DNA of 64,000 nt. Source: Craterostigma plantagineum (taxonomy: Eukaryota > Streptophyta > Magnoliopsida > Lamiales > Linderniaceae). The DNA is taken from the NCBI GenBank assembly GCA_027422505.1, contig JAPQWV010001397.1, forward strand, positions 27,001 to 91,000. The letters are read 5' to 3'. Shown here piece after piece: positions 43,411 to 56,422 of this stretch. The position numbers were made by a program, and so were the translations under genes. The notes under the pieces are model-generated. The model ran no database searches. It was not told the origin of the DNA and was given only the letters and a program-made list of their open reading frames with translations. The stretch's first letter is position 1. Each line of letters starts with the position of its first letter.

Positions 43411-44012
43411 CTACAGTGTAGTGCTCTTTGATCTTCCTGAAGCACTTCTGGTTGTCAGCCCTGATATCGGAGATATCATGGCGTATCGTGAGATTCCTTC
43501 CTTCTCGACGCTGAGCTCATCCTCATAGTCGTCATCGTCGTCGCTCTTAACCTTGGCCTTTCCTTTCGAGGCGGGCCTTTTCTGGGCACTATCTACTGAC
43601 CTCTTCTCCATGGCCTTCAACCAACCATTTTTGGTGTGATGTATTCCCATGCGCTTCAGAGTCACTATATCCATGACGTGGATGGCCTTGTCTTCCCATG
43701 CCGACGGCAGAACTATACTTCACTCTCAAATAAGTGAGTGACTAACATCCCGTAGGGAAGTGCTTTGTCTCTTCTCTCAGAGGCCTGGATCATGTGCTTC
43801 ATGATGATATACCCAAGGTCGAACTTGCGATTCTGAGATATCATGTAAACAACAAAGGTGCTCATGAAGTTCATCGTTGTTGAGTGGCCCCCACTACCGA
43901 TCTTTGCACTCCACATGGTTATATTGAGGAGCTTATGCAGGAAGAAGAAGTCAATGGGAAGTTGATTGAGGGCTTCACCGTCAGAGAAACGGGGCTTACT
44001 GCGGGTCATCAT
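43411..44012 (-). pseudogene. Retroelement-associated ORF (plant-transposon-protein-like), frameshifted
   Basis: Starting at the minus-strand ATG near 44012 the frame reads MTRSKPRFSDGEALN, then ALPYGMLVTHLFE, a pattern found in plant retroelement proteins of the putative-transposon-protein type. It ends near 43713. Another frame continues to 43411 with an acidic stretch (DDDDDYEDE) and a basic segment. The orientation matches copia remnant C, so it may be that element's 3' extra ORF. The exact family is uncertain and the activity unknown. Confidence 0.45.
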
Positions 44013-44036
44013 GAAGTATGAAATCACGTAGTATGA

Positions 44037-44179
44037 AATTGTCCTAGTAGCACACGAGCACATATAATATCGTATCACGTAGTATGAAATCATCTAGGCA
44101 CATAACATGCGGTCATATAAACACATAATTTGCACATAAGTTCACGGATTAGCATGTTCATGAAATTCGGGGTATTACA
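44037..44179 (-). repeat. 3' LTR stump of element B
   Basis: It matches 48580-48722 over about 140 bp (GTCCTAGTAGCACACGAGCA..., ending GGGGTATTACA on the plus strand). To the left the match stops at a junction carrying a copied 17-base segment (see findings). Confidence 0.85.
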
Positions 44180-44192
44180 TCCTCCCTCCCTT
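44180..44192 (-). other. Polypurine tract of element B
   Basis: On the minus strand AAGGGAGGGAGGA immediately precedes the TG of the 3' LTR stump. Confidence 0.8.
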
Positions 44193-44432
44193 AAAAGAAT
44201 TTCGCCCCCGAAATTTCCCGGTTGGTGAAACTCGGGGTGAGGATTTATTTCACATTCCAATTGATTTCCTCACTCGATAGAATTTAGTCAACCTATACAA
44301 CTTAATGTAAGTTGGTGATGAGCTTCAGCATTCCGAAGTTCTTTGGTGCTAGGATCGGGTTGAAATTCGGAATCGATCGTTTAAACCTATGGTCTAAAAT
44401 CCTTGAATCCAAACGTGGGGATGCTTTAGACT

Positions 44433-45575
44433 TTATAACTTACCAGTTGCCATCATTGGGTTTGGTTCCTTCTCTTCGTTAGTTAGCGCAAATACTCGAG
44501 CCGTGGCTGGAGCTAGTGGTGGTCGTGCTACTGGTGGAATTGGATTTTGGGATAGGTTTACTCGACAAGCTCGGGCAAAATGTCCCGACTGTCCACATCG
44601 ATAACATTGAGGATCATTTCTGGGTCCTGGGCCATAGCAAATGCCCGCATGGTACCGCCCACATTGCTGGCACTGAGGATACATTACAGGTCGAATAAGG
44701 AAATTGGTTGGTCCTAATTTTGGCCTCGGCTGGTGGTTTGGTTGTCCTGGATATCTACCTTGATCATTGTTGGGGCCTCATTCGAATTGTTGTCGCTTTC
44801 GATCGCCTCCACCCCCTTGGTGATTATCACTTCTCTTCTTTGCTTCATGAGCTGCTACAATTTGGGCTTCTGCCTGCTCCGCAACAAGTGCTCGCTCTGC
44901 TATTTGAGCGAACGTCATATCTCGAGTCCCTCTCATGCTCACGTCTCGATAGATCTCAGGTTTGAGGCCAACCTGGAATCTCCCGATCTTCAAATCATTA
45001 GTCGCTACCATGTGTGGGGCGAAACGAGACAACTCCTCAAATTTGCGGATATATTCCGCAATAGGTTTTTCGCCTTGTTTGAGGTTGATGAACTCATTCA
45101 ACTTTTGAGTTCGATCGTGGGTCGTGAAGTACTTCTCATAGAACAGCTCTTTAAATCGTTCCCATGCCATATTGATTGGATCTTCTTGGATTTTGATGGT
45201 GTCCCACCAAAATCTAGTGTTTCCTCTAAGCATAGAAACGGCACATAGCACTTTTTCATCTTCGGGTACTCGGCCGTTCAAGAACATGTCTTCTACGGTA
45301 TGTAACCAATCCTCCGCCATCGTAGGATCGGTAGTGTCCGCAAATGTTGGGGGATTCAGCTTACAAAATCGTCCATCTATGATTTCTACACGCTCCGACT
45401 GAGGAGATTGACGAGGCTCAGAAGAATTTTGATTACGGATAAGCTCATTGACTTGATCCGATTGTTGTTGGATCAGTTCGGTAAATTGCAGTATAACTGA
45501 GTCCCGTTCAGTGGTAGGGGGCTCAGGTTCGGTCCTATGACTAGTCCCGCCCACTTCTCTACCTCCTTTCGGCAT
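44433..45575 (-). pseudogene. Element B gag with capsid core and zinc knuckle, one in-frame UGA
   Basis: From M at 45575 the frame runs 265 codons to a UGA at 44778-44780, then continues in the same frame to 44433. Residues about 95-190 are the Retrotrans_gag core (AEDWLHTVEDMF, RFWWDTIK, FKELFYEKYF, F..LKQGEKPIAEYI). After the stop come a P/Q/N-rich linker, the half-knuckle CQQCGRYHAGIC and the knuckle CYRCGQSGHFARAC. The last residues (ARVFALTNEE) are where protease would start in a full element. CGA-to-TGA at the stop is a simple explanation. This gag is otherwise well preserved, unlike family A's, which lacks the capsid core. Confidence 0.85.
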
Positions 45576-45715
45576 CTTATGATCTATAATTAGTCACATA
45601 AAGAGGCACATTAAGGTAAACAGTTAACCATCAAACTTTAAAACTTACAGGCAAGGCTGATCCTCCAGGCTTTTGAGCGGCCGTACATGGACAGTCTACA
45701 GAATCAATAACCCAA

Positions 45716-45727
45716 GCTCTGATACCA
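45716..45727 (-). other. Primer-binding site of element B
   Basis: The minus strand reads TGGTATCAGAGC two bases after the 5' LTR end. This is the same initiator Met tRNA site as in A. Confidence 0.93.
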
Positions 45728-45729
45728 CC

Positions 45730-48722
45730 TGTGGCGACCCTCACTTTCTAATACTAGTTGTGGCGGATTTTCGCAACGTAAGTCGCGAAAGACCCGTCTA
45801 ATAAAAACTTTTTCTTAAATAAAATATATTACATCAAAATGTTATTCTACATCGTCATTGCTATACACGGGCCGTGGCCTCAAAATGACAAAATACCAAA
45901 ACCTAACGTCGCTCCACAGGTCGCATCCATGTACAGCCTCGCCCTCAAAAGTCTGTGGAGCATCGCCGTCAGCCCGCCTCAGCCGCGACGCGCACCAGCG
46001 TCGAGCTTGGTAGTACCTACAACACGTAAACCCTGAGCCCATGCTCAGTAGGTGAAATATGCATGTATGCAACGTGCCCTCGATCCCACCCCATACACCT
46101 CACAATATGCACACTCGACTCTCCCTTTCTATCTCAACTCATCGCGTCTCAACACATCTAGACCCCACACCTAATCCTACAAGATCAACGGTTTGCACCT
46201 CAGGTGTCGCTCACGTACCCGAGTAGACGAGTGGCTCACCCCCGTCTCCCGTTAACCCCGACGGTTTTGCACCTCAGTACCAACGTAGACGAGTGGCTCA
46301 CCCCCGTCTCCCGCCTCAACGTTTTTGCACCTCCGGTCCTGAGTAGACAAGTCGCTCACGCCCGTCTCCCGTCGTCTACACTCCAAGATGGTTTGCACCT
46401 CAGATGTCGCTCACGCACCTGAGTAGACTCGCTCACGCCCATCTCCCATCTCACTCACCTCTTACCTAGGACGGTTTGCACCTCAGTATCTGAGTAGATG
46501 AGTGGCTCACCCCCATCTCCCGCCTCAACGGTTTCCGCCTTGACGGTTTGCACCTCAGATATAGAGTAGACGAGTCGCTCACGCCCGTCTCCCGCCCAAC
46601 TCATCTCACACCTCGACTTACCTCACATCGGCGCCCCGCTCGTTGACATAATAAAACATCACCGTTTTGTACGGTGCTCGACCTCCCCCTGACGTGATAT
46701 GCACGTGTAATGCAAATAACGTACATATGACGTGACATGCATGTACGATATAAATAATGTACGCATGACGTGCAACAATTATAAATCACGTAAAAACATA
46801 TTCGCACAGTCATATAATTCCCTGAATTCACATAAACATATAGTCATCAAAGCACATAATAATTCACATAAACGTTTACGTGTCGTAGGTGGATTTCACC
46901 TACCTGTCGTCCAAGCTAATTATACTTACTGCCCTGGGAATTCTTTATTTTCTGACCCCTAAAAAGAAATATTAGAATATCAGTATAATACTTAACTAGT
47001 CATCTGCTTTGAAATAAGTTAGTTTGATCATACTAATTTGCTCCAAGCTATCTCTCATTTAACATATTATTCTAAAACCCTAATTCGTCCGTCTAGAAAT
47101 CTAAGTTATGTTAGTGTCGATTTCACTTGGCCTTTGCATTACCCAATTCCTTGTTAAGTACATGTTAGTTTCGATCGATTCTTCTAAGCTTTTAATTTCC
47201 AAGCTTTCGCCCGATTGTCACACATTGAATCGCTCGATTGATCACTCATAAATTTTGGTTTTGCCTGAATGGCATGGCATTCTTCAAATCGCCGAGTAAT
47301 CATTCCCAGCTTTTGGTTTCGCCCGATTTGGTTGGACCCTACAATCGCCCGATTGGTGAAATGCCCACATGAATTTTGTCCGATTCTTCGAGGATTGAGC
47401 ATCATATACGACGCGACGAATGCTTGTCGATTCGAATAGGTTTTGTCCTAGCTTTCGATCGATTCCATGCCAACTTAAATCACTCGATTCCTTCCAATTT
47501 TAGCTCCCCAAAGCGCCTGATTCCTTTATGCCTTAACTCTCACTTTCGCCGCTAAATGACGTCATATTGTTTCTATCGTTCCTTCTCATTTTAAATCGCT
47601 CGATTGGTGATTCTTCCAACTTTCGATCGATTCTTCACTTTCGCCACTTCATCCAATCGCCCGATTTGTGGGACTCGAACCTCAGTTTCGGTCGATTCGT
47701 TGTGGCACTCGAAACTCAGTTTCGGCCGATTCCCACACATGAAACTTGCTTTCGTCGAGCAACACATAAAAATTGGTAAATCTTAATTTAAGGTTAGAAT
47801 AAACCCTAGTTTCGATTGAACCTCACTTTACTTAATTCAAATTGCCCGATTGCTCATACTATTTGCTAATTTTTCTCGTAACTTCTAGCTCCTATTATTT
47901 TAAGCTGCTTCCTTCTTCATAAATATGAGTCATTTCTTATAAATTCTTCAGATAGATCCTACATTGTGCTAAGTAATTATGCTAGTACGCTATACTAAAA
48001 CCCTACAATCAGTAATTAACCTTATAATCGTGATTCTTGCTACAAACCAGACTAAACCCTGAAAGTAATACATCTTAAATCTCCTTTATTCTTAGGTTGT
48101 ACAAAGTACAAATCATATAAACTTATATATATATATATATATAACGTATAAATTAGGGTAAAAGAGTATACCTTTCTAAAGCTTGAATTTACTTATGGTT
48201 ATGTGAGTACTCGTTTTCTCTACTTGCTTTCGTTCAAACTGTTCTTTCTTCCTTAGGATTTTTTTATTCAATGGCCTTATATTATCTATGAATCTCGATA
48301 AGCATTGAGTTATAAAAAGTATTTGATGGGACATAAGGTGACGTGCATTCCCTTGATCCTAAGTAACCTACTATTAGTTATCCCTAATACTTGGGCTTTA
48401 GTGAGCATGTAATATAAGCCTAATTTATTATAACAATTCAAATTTACTCTTATTTTTATTATTATTAGAAAATTCGAATTCCCTATACATAATATAGCTC
48501 AAATTAATAATTATTCTTTACCTTAAAATTATATCTTATACGAGATTATTTATAAGTCCCGACTCAAAGCTACCCGATTAATTGTCCTAGTAGCACACGA
48601 GCACATATAATATCGTATCACGTAGTATGAAATCATCTAGGCACATAACATGCGATCATATAAAAACCTAATTTGCATATAAGTTCACGGATTAGCATGT
48701 TCATGAAATTTGGGGTATTACA
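45730..48722 (-). repeat. 5' LTR of element B
   Basis: 2993 bp. The minus strand begins TGTAATACCCCAAATTTCATG and ends GAGGGTCGCCACA. It carries a minisatellite (about 46190-46620) and, toward its start, sequence with many CCCGATT/TCGATTC words (47200-47760). It shares ends with the LTRs of A but diverges over most of its length. Confidence 0.88.
46190..46620. repeat. Minisatellite inside the B LTR (~55-70 bp units)
   Basis: About seven units repeat GTTTGCACCTCAG, then GAGTAGACGAGT(G/C)GCTCAC and CCCGTCTCCCG. Some units include an extra ATGTCGCTCACGCACC block, so spacing varies. The repeats are contiguous with no unique spacers. Confidence 0.85.
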
Positions 48723-50232
48723 GTTGGTTCTTCAGTATTCTGTGGTAATTCTGAATCGGGTGAGGTGGGGACATTTGAAGAGCTTGGTTCCTCGGCCTCG
48801 TCGAGTGGGGGATCCACTAAAGGTGTAGCAGTGATGGTGTCTAGCCGATATACAGGCTCAAAGAGAGAGTCCAAATCATCTAACGCTAGTCTCAGAGCTT
48901 CTTCTAACGTTGAATCCTGAGTTGTTGCCATCTTCTATTTGTTTTGTGCCAACACACCGGTGAAAACGGGTTTTTGATTGTCACATTCAGAAGCCATCTG
49001 GTTACGCACGGGTCCTGGACTGATGTGCCCAGAAGCCATCTCCTGCCACTTCATGGAAAGTAACATTGTAGCTTTCTTTGATAGTGCGGTTGGACTTGAT
49101 ATATACCCGGTACGCCTTTGAAGTTGAAGAATACCCGACAAAAGTGGATTCGAATGCTTTAGGGTCGAACTTAGCCGTTGTTCTCTGTCATTCGCCACAA
49201 AGCACTTGCACTCGAAGACCTTGAAGAAGGAAATGTTGGGTATCCACTTGTGAATGATCTCGTACGGAGTCTTATCACAGCGCTTGTGAACCACCGTCCT
49301 ATTTTGAGTGAAACAAGCGGTATTTACTGCTTCAGCCAAAAGAAAGTGTGGGAGGCCAGAATGAATCAACATCGTACGTGTGGCTTCCACTAGAGTCATG
49401 TTCTTCCTTTCAACAACCCCGTTGTGTTGAGGCATCTTGGTGGCTGAGAATTGTTGACTAATCCCATGTTTCTAATAAAAGTCACTGAGATACTTGTTCT
49501 CAGTGCCGTTGTCCGTTGGGATGACTTGGATAGTTTGTTGCATTAAATTTTGAGTCGAGTTCATGAAATTGATGATCAAGTCCTCTGTCTCATGTTTAGT
49601 TCGGAGGAACTTCGTCCATGTGTAGCGAGAGAAATCATCAACCATAACCAGCATGTACTTGTGTCTATTGATACTTTGTGTCTGCATTGGTCCACAGAGA
49701 TTCATGTGTAGCAGTTCCAGTGGACGTGAAGTAGAGCCAACCAGCCTTATATGATGAGATGCTCGCTTCATTTTTCCTAGTTGGCATGCCGAACATTGAT
49801 GCTCTTTCTGTAATACTATAGTTGGAAGACCGTGAGCCAACTTTTTCATTGAAAGTCTTTGAAGAGCTTTAATGTTGAGATGAGACATGCGCTGATGCCG
49901 TAAGCTGTTCCTCTGAATTGAAGTCTGAGAAATGAGGCAAATAGCTGTCGAGGGCCGCACGGACGTCAGGTTGATCATCTAAAGGTTTGATTTCCGAAGT
50001 CCTTGGAGGAGTTCTTTGTCCTGACTGATCAATATTCTGCACTGGTCAACAAGAAATACCACCTGGAATCCTTTACCAGAGAACTAGCCTATGCTGAACA
50101 AGTTATGGCGGAGATATTCGACGTAGGAGACATCCTTTATTGTCAGATTCGTCAGAATGATATCCCCAAATCCTAGAATAGGGGCTGAGTCGTTGTTCCC
50201 GAATCTGACTTTTCCATTTGGTCGGTCTTGGT
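48723..50232 (-). pseudogene. Copia element C, integrase part (minus), between insertions B and A2
   Basis: On the minus strand from 50232 the frame has VRFGNNDSA..., then DVSYVEYLRHNLFSIG (the segment between protease and integrase), then integrase in 49978-49472 (HMNLCGP, VDDFSRYTW, IPTDNGTE) and 49435-48935 (QHNGVVERKN, the E motif). The first catalytic residue is N in place of D (near 49700). The tail reads into an acidic region (48931-48701) that runs into element B at 48722. Frameshifts separate the parts. Reverse transcriptase and RNase H do not follow; they were lost at the B deletion. Confidence 0.85.
50228..50232. other. Target-site duplication TTGGT (left) of A2
   Basis: TTGGT directly precedes the LTR start at 50233 and is repeated at 59343-59347 directly after the other LTR. 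Confidence 0.95.
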
Positions 50233-50584
50233 TGTAATACCCGTAAATTTTAATTACGGGATTTACAATAAAATTAGTGGTGGAGAATATTTAATTAGAA
50301 ACTTTGTAAGATTAATTAAATAAGGAAATTGGAACTTTGGGTGATATGATGCTTTCATGCTTCTATATTCGTAAGTGACGCGTGTGTCTATATGATTTCA
50401 TGTTACATGATTTTTAATCTCCTATACGTGTTACATGATTTATGATTTAGGTAATGATGTCAAGACTTATAATCTTAGATGACATTTATTGGTATAAATG
50501 AGATGTCACGGCGACTATGAGATAACGTGGACTAGTTTCGGTCGATAGTAATAGAAACCAAGAATCCACCAATTTCTATGCTCA

Positions 50585-50634
<50 letters not shown>

Positions 50635-53561
50635 TAACTTCGCAGAGGGAATTAGAGTCGGGCGATTGATGGTGATAATAATGTGCAAAATCGAGTGACA
50701 CATACCATCAAATTAGATCAATCATTACTCATGTAGATGAATATACAGAAGCCACGTAAGGATTATGGTGTTCATAATATTGAGGATTCTATATACGTAT
50801 CTGAAATAAATATGCATATGCATACATTACTAAGAGATGAAATAAAATAATAAAGTATTCAAGGTAAAGAAAAGGGGAGTTTGCTTAACCAAAGAGGTAA
50901 AATACGTCACTTAAATAATCAAATCTTACACAAATTTTCAAGCTCTCATGCTTATCTACTAATCTATGAAAAGAAAACCCACTATAACAAAGACGTTCAG
51001 AAAGGAGAATAGAAGAAATAAAAGGGAACGGAAGCAAGGTTTCATAAACTCTCTCAGTCATACGAGGGTAAGAATTTTACCTAATACGTGAGAACTCAGT
51101 CATGTTTATTATATTTCTTAGGTTTCATAAATCGCTGGCTTAACGAAATCCAAGTGCAATTCTCGAGTAGAACATGTAGTTGAAAACCCTTAATTCTGGA
51201 ATTTCATTAACACTAATATCCGTTATATAAGTATTGGACAGATGTAAGATATACGGTGAAAGCCCTAGATTTAGGTACAGATTCATGCTAATCCATTTAT
51301 TTCGATTAAGATCTATTTCAAGTGATTATATGCTTTAAGATTTGTAACTTCAGTAGAGGACAATATTTGGGGCAGAACTAAAGATTTTGAGGTTGTAGAA
51401 ATGATAAAGCTTATAAAATCTGGGTAGAGTGGTCATAGGAATTAAGTTTCGATGGGATGAATATTGAAACGTTCTATCGAATGGAGTTTCGTATGAACTT
51501 TCAAACGATTGATAGGATTTTCTCCAGATTTTCAATCTCGATATATAAGAATTTCGAAAGATAGGATGTCGAAATCTAGTTTTATGTTGACGTCGAAATT
51601 CATATAGTATAAATGTCGAAAATTTGTGTATTATTTAGTTTAAAACTCGAGATTTTGTGTCGAAATTTTATATTGCTTAAGTCTCGAAATCTCTGCACAC
51701 ACTATGTCGAGATTCATGTTGAATCTTATGACGAAACTGTATGTTTAAATCTCGAGATGAAGCTTGAAAAATCATGTCGAGATTTCCATAATAAAATAAT
51801 ATTATAAGCATGTGAGCTTCATGATATCATGGGAAGTGCTCGAAATCCATGATTAAAACTCGAGATTTGAATATGCAATGTCGAGATCTAATTATCATGC
51901 AAGCTCGAGATTTACTTTGTGAGTCATCTCGAAATACAAGGCAAAAATCATGTATAAATATCAAACCTTTGTATATATTATCGAGATCTATATTAAAATG
52001 ATTTCTTAAACTCAAGGTCTATTAACATGTCGAGATAATTATATCTCGAAATCCTCAGTTGCTGTTTGAAATCGAACCACAATGTCGAAATCTATCTTAT
52101 ATCTAATATCGAAATTTATTGTGGGAATTAAATCGAGATTTAATCCTCACATATCGAGATCTTGGTGTATTCTTTAAATATCGAATTCCTAGATGTATGA
52201 GGTCGAGATCCTTATGAATCTCTGAATGGTAATTTTCAATTTAGGTCAAAATTCAGAATTTTAGGGTTTCAAAATTTATAGAAATCGAAACTAGGGTTTT
52301 CTAACTTAAGCCATGTTATAAAATTATAATTAGACTAACAAACCCTAATTTTATATGTTCCTATATTTAGGGTTTGATGTTTAGCGACTTACCGATAAGC
52401 TAATAGCTAAGGATACCAGGTAAGTGGAGATCCCCACTACAACACATAAATTTATATGTGCATGAACTACATGGTTATGTGCTTGAATGACATGATTATA
52501 TGCTTATATGATTTTACGTGAATCCTTATGTGATTTATTTATTTGAATTAATTATTACCTGAAGTGGCATGACAAGCACTTCGGCATTATCACGTGCATA
52601 CACGAAATTACAAGACACGAGCATAAGTCACGTATGATTGCTTAAAAACGGTAAACGTTTGCATTTAATGGCTGTTCTATGCTACCATGGTGATTTTATG
52701 TCACCGATTTCAAGGCATGACATGACATGTCTCAAGGCAAGGGCATGCATGTGGCGGAAGGCTGCGACCTGGAAGATGCACCCTGAGGAAACAAACGGCA
52801 CCAAAGGTATAATTGGTGTCAGCAACCTCAGAGTGAGTCTTCCATTGTGACCGTCCGTGGGATCGATAAACTACATTGGGATTGAAAAGGCGCCTTAGGG
52901 TTAGCCTCTCAATGGAAGTATCGTCCGCGTGGCGTATGAAACCACCTTGGGACGGAAAAGGCGCCCTAGGGTTAGCCTCCCATGAGTGGGTATTGCCACT
53001 TACATATTTATTTACCCTTAATGGGTTTGAGCTCCATGATGGTGCATAGCAAGATAAGCCATGGGCCCTACAAGACATGACACTAACTACAATATAAGAC
53101 AAGACATGAATTTCATGACAGGAATACAAGACATGAATTTCAAGACACGAACTACATGATACGATTATGGAGCATTGGCGCTGATGCCTTTGCATTTTAG
53201 GACACGTGCATTGCATGATTTTCACTTACTGAGCTTTATAAGCTCATTCCACGTTTTATGTGTTGTAGGTACGATAGAGTCGGACGTTGAGAAACGTCAC
53301 GACTAAGGTGGGCTGACGGCGGTACTCCAGGGTCTTTTGAGGGCGAGGCTGTACATGGATGACGATATGTGGAGCGATGTTAGGATGTTTTAATATGATA
53401 TGTATTTTGGGGCTTGGGTCTTTGTGTAATTATGACGTTGTGGGTTACGTTTTGTCATAAGATATCATATCGTAGGAAAAAGTTTTTGTTTGACGGGTCT
53501 TCCGCGACATATGTTGCGAAAATCCGCCACCAATTAGTATTAGAAAGTCAGGGTCGCCACA
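50233..53561 (+). repeat. 5' LTR of A2
   Basis: 3329 bp. 50568-53561 corresponds to 1-2994 with only a handful of changes and the same (AT)n length (the following CTAAC is at the same offset). 51500-52240 is the TCGAAAT/TCGAGAT-rich block. Confidence 0.93.
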
Positions 53562-53563
53562 GG

Positions 53564-53575
53564 TGGTATCAGAGC
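53564..53575 (+). other. Primer-binding site of A2
   Basis: TGGTATCAGAGC, two bases after the LTR end; initiator Met tRNA type. Confidence 0.95.
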
Positions 53576-53709
53576 TTAGTATATAGGTTCTGTAGACTGT
53601 CCATGTACGGCCGCTCAAAAGTCTGGAGGATCAGCCCTGCCTGTAAGTTATATGTTTGATATGATTATGTGCTTACGATGACATGCCTATTTGTTTGACT
53701 AATTGTAGA

Positions 53710-54435
53710 ATGACAAGCGGATATAGAGAATTTACTGGTGAGTCAAGTCGTGGGGTTACACCTAAGTCCCCTATGAACGAACGAGACTCAGCACTCTCAC
53801 ATCTTACTGAACTGATCCAATGGCAATCGGGTCAGATCGGTGAACTTAAAGATCAAGTTGGTGAACTCAAGGACTTCGTCTCTAAGCTTATCAATGAACA
53901 AAGACCATCCGAATCCTGTAGATTCTTACCTGTAAATATTGCTAACCCTATTAGGGAAGAAACCAGGCTTTTCCAAAACCAGAAAGGAAAGTGAAAGATG
54001 GAGAATAGGCCAGAACCGCAAACTACTAAAAAGCCCTTATATTTTAAGAATCCTCACAATGTCCAGATAACTCATCAAGGGTCCCAACTTTACCAATCAA
54101 GGCCAAACCCAATGGATGTTCCTTTTCATGCTCATGTTTCGAACCCTATACCTCGATGTCAACAGTGTGGACGAAAGCACAGAGGCATTTGCTTTTCGCA
54201 GAATGCCAACTGTTTTAAATGTGGGAAGCAAGGGCATTATGCTAAAATATGTCAAATGCACATATCAGTAGAACCAGATCAAACCTTGACGCAGCCCTCG
54301 CTAGTTCCTCCACGGATGTTCAACCTTAACCTAGAGGAAACAGAAATTCTTCCTACGGAAATAACGGGTACGTTAATAGTTTATAATGTACCTATGCTCC
54401 AATGGTTAATTTTAGGAATTGAACCACACATTTAA
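53710..54435 (+). pseudogene. Gag remnant of A2, same form as in A1
   Basis: It is the same 242-codon span as 3143-3868, with the in-frame UGA at 53992-53994. One coding difference is visible, F in place of L in the ELKD(L/F)VSK segment. The zinc knuckle CFKCGKQGHYAKIC is intact; the capsid core is absent. The stop codon, the deletion and the degenerate protease start are all shared with A1, so they predate the split of the two copies. Confidence 0.75.
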
Positions 54436-55906
54436 ATGTGTCATCAATATTACATACCAAAGGTGGGAAATGCCTTCTGACCTTTAGAATGTAACTATAT
54501 ATTAGTCTGTTATATGGAGATCCAATACGGATTAATAAAGTATTGGAAACATCCATTATTGGTTAAGATAGCAGATTAAATATTGATCTAAACTATGACC
54601 TTACGGATAGGTTTCCAAAATTATGAAGTCGTGTCTGACTTCCCTACGAAAGATCGTAAGATTCAATTTCCTGAGAAGAGAAATACCCGTCTTGCGGGCA
54701 AGATCAGCTAAAGTAGAATCTCTAAACATCTAAGTAAAAGCCTCAGTAACTTCTTAGGACAAGTTGCGAATCTTTTCGCATAAATGGTTAAGCAGAGAAA
54801 TTTCCTTAGTCTTAGCTGAAATAATGCCAATAGCTCCCAAAGACGCCAATGTATGTTTCGATAATATTTCGAAGATATTTTCTGATCGATTCATGATTAA
54901 AGTATTTCTTTTCTTTGAATATTCTTCCTTATGGAATATGATGGTGAAGCTACATTTCATTTCTTTCAGCCCAATAAGCCTAAATCCTATTATACCAGAA
55001 TATACCTGATCTCCCAATTTTCAACCCCTTCTGCAAATTATACATGCTCCATATCAGAGTGGCACAGCGGAAGCATGGTGGATGCTCATGATTTCTAAAT
55101 TCTGGTCTGAATCAGAATTATAACCATTCTCATTAGCCCCATCTTAAAGCGATATAGGTCCGATCAACTTAGATGAGCGTCATGCGCATTTTATCAGGAA
55201 ATTAGTTGTCAGCATCCAAGACGACAAGAGAGACCTTACACTAACTTTTAGTTCTGCTTCCTCCATTCTACTTAAATGAAATGTTTTTCTTTCTTGAACT
55301 CCCGTCATCACGTGAAACATTTAATTCCAGACATCTGAGAGTAAGGAGTAGCGGGTCTTTTTAAAGGAGGAAGAGTAGATTATGAACTAATTGTTGGATT
55401 TCCCTAAATGTGCTGTTAGGATTTAGGACAAGGATGTATCCTACAATAAACACATTAGAAAGTTATAAAAATCTTCAATGAAACCTTGCATGACGGAAAA
55501 ACAACAAGGGTAAGATAAATCAAGACAGGGAATACCGTTTCGCTGAATTCCTTGATTTATGATAATCTTGTTGTTTATGATCTTCCGCAATAGTTATTCG
55601 ATTGTGATTCTAGGACTATCAAAATTTTTAATGCAAGTAATACGAAGTCAAGAATTATAATTATTTTTCTACGATAAGATCATGGACAAGAAAAGATCAA
55701 TACAAGGATCTTACTTGTTTCGGAATAATATGTAAGATTTTCCGTACCCAAACAAGTCTTTTAAGAATATTGATCCCAAATTTTCACGTTTGGTTCAAGA
55801 TTCTCTGCCCTATTTTCTACTGTCTTCGAAGATTATTTCAAATTCCCCACCGATCGTTACACTAAATTATTCCACCTGATGGAATTTCGGGGGCGAAATT
55901 CTTTTT
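54436..55906 (+). other. Non-coding internal region of A2 with two hairpins
   Basis: It matches 3869-5339 with only single-base gains and losses in runs of T. It contains the same inverted repeats, at about 55501-55574 and 55695-55775. No polymerase or integrase motif is visible. Confidence 0.6.
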
Positions 55907-55919
55907 AAGGGGGCAAGGA
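55907..55919 (+). other. Polypurine tract of A2
   Basis: AAGGGGGCAAGGA immediately before the 3' LTR. Confidence 0.85.
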
Positions 55920-56364
55920 TGTAATACCCGTAAATTTTAATTACGTGATTTACAATAAAATTAGTGGTGGAGAATACGTAATTAGAAACTTTGTAAGATT
56001 AACTAAATAAGGAAATGGGAACTTTGGGTGATATGATGCTTTCATGCTTCTATATTCTTAAGTGACGCGTGTGTCTATATGATTTCATGTTACATGATTT
56101 TTAATCTCCTATACGTGTTACATGATTTATGATTTAGGTAATGATGCAAGACTTAAAATCTTAGATGACATTTATTGGTATAAATGAGATGTCTCGACGA
56201 CTATGAGATAACGTGGACTAGTTTCGGTCGATAGTAATAGAAACCAACAATCGACCAATTTCTATGCTAAAAAATATTGAAATCGCCCAGTAGAATCGGA
56301 CAATAATAAGTACTAACTGAGAATTAATCAAAGCATGTATATATAACTGAGAATTAATCAAAGC

Positions 56365-56422
<58 letters not shown>

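Larger units (their letters stand above)
44037..48722 (-). mobile_element. Gag-only LTR element B (minus), 3' LTR truncated
   Basis: On the minus strand: 5' LTR 48722-45730, primer site (45727-45716), gag (45575-44433), polypurine tract (44192-44180), then only about 143 bp of 3' LTR (44179-44037). The LTR ends TGTAATACCC and GGTCGCCACA are the same as in family A. The internal region of 1550 bp has gag and nothing of pol, so it is a TR-GAG-type non-autonomous element. The left end is lost in a deletion that also removed part of the host copia element C. The right flank is GTTGG; no left target copy remains. Confidence 0.85.

Noticed and set aside
46190..46620. Regularly spaced repeats resembling a CRISPR array
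   Set aside because: Units are adjacent with no unique spacers, they vary in length, and they lie inside a plant LTR.
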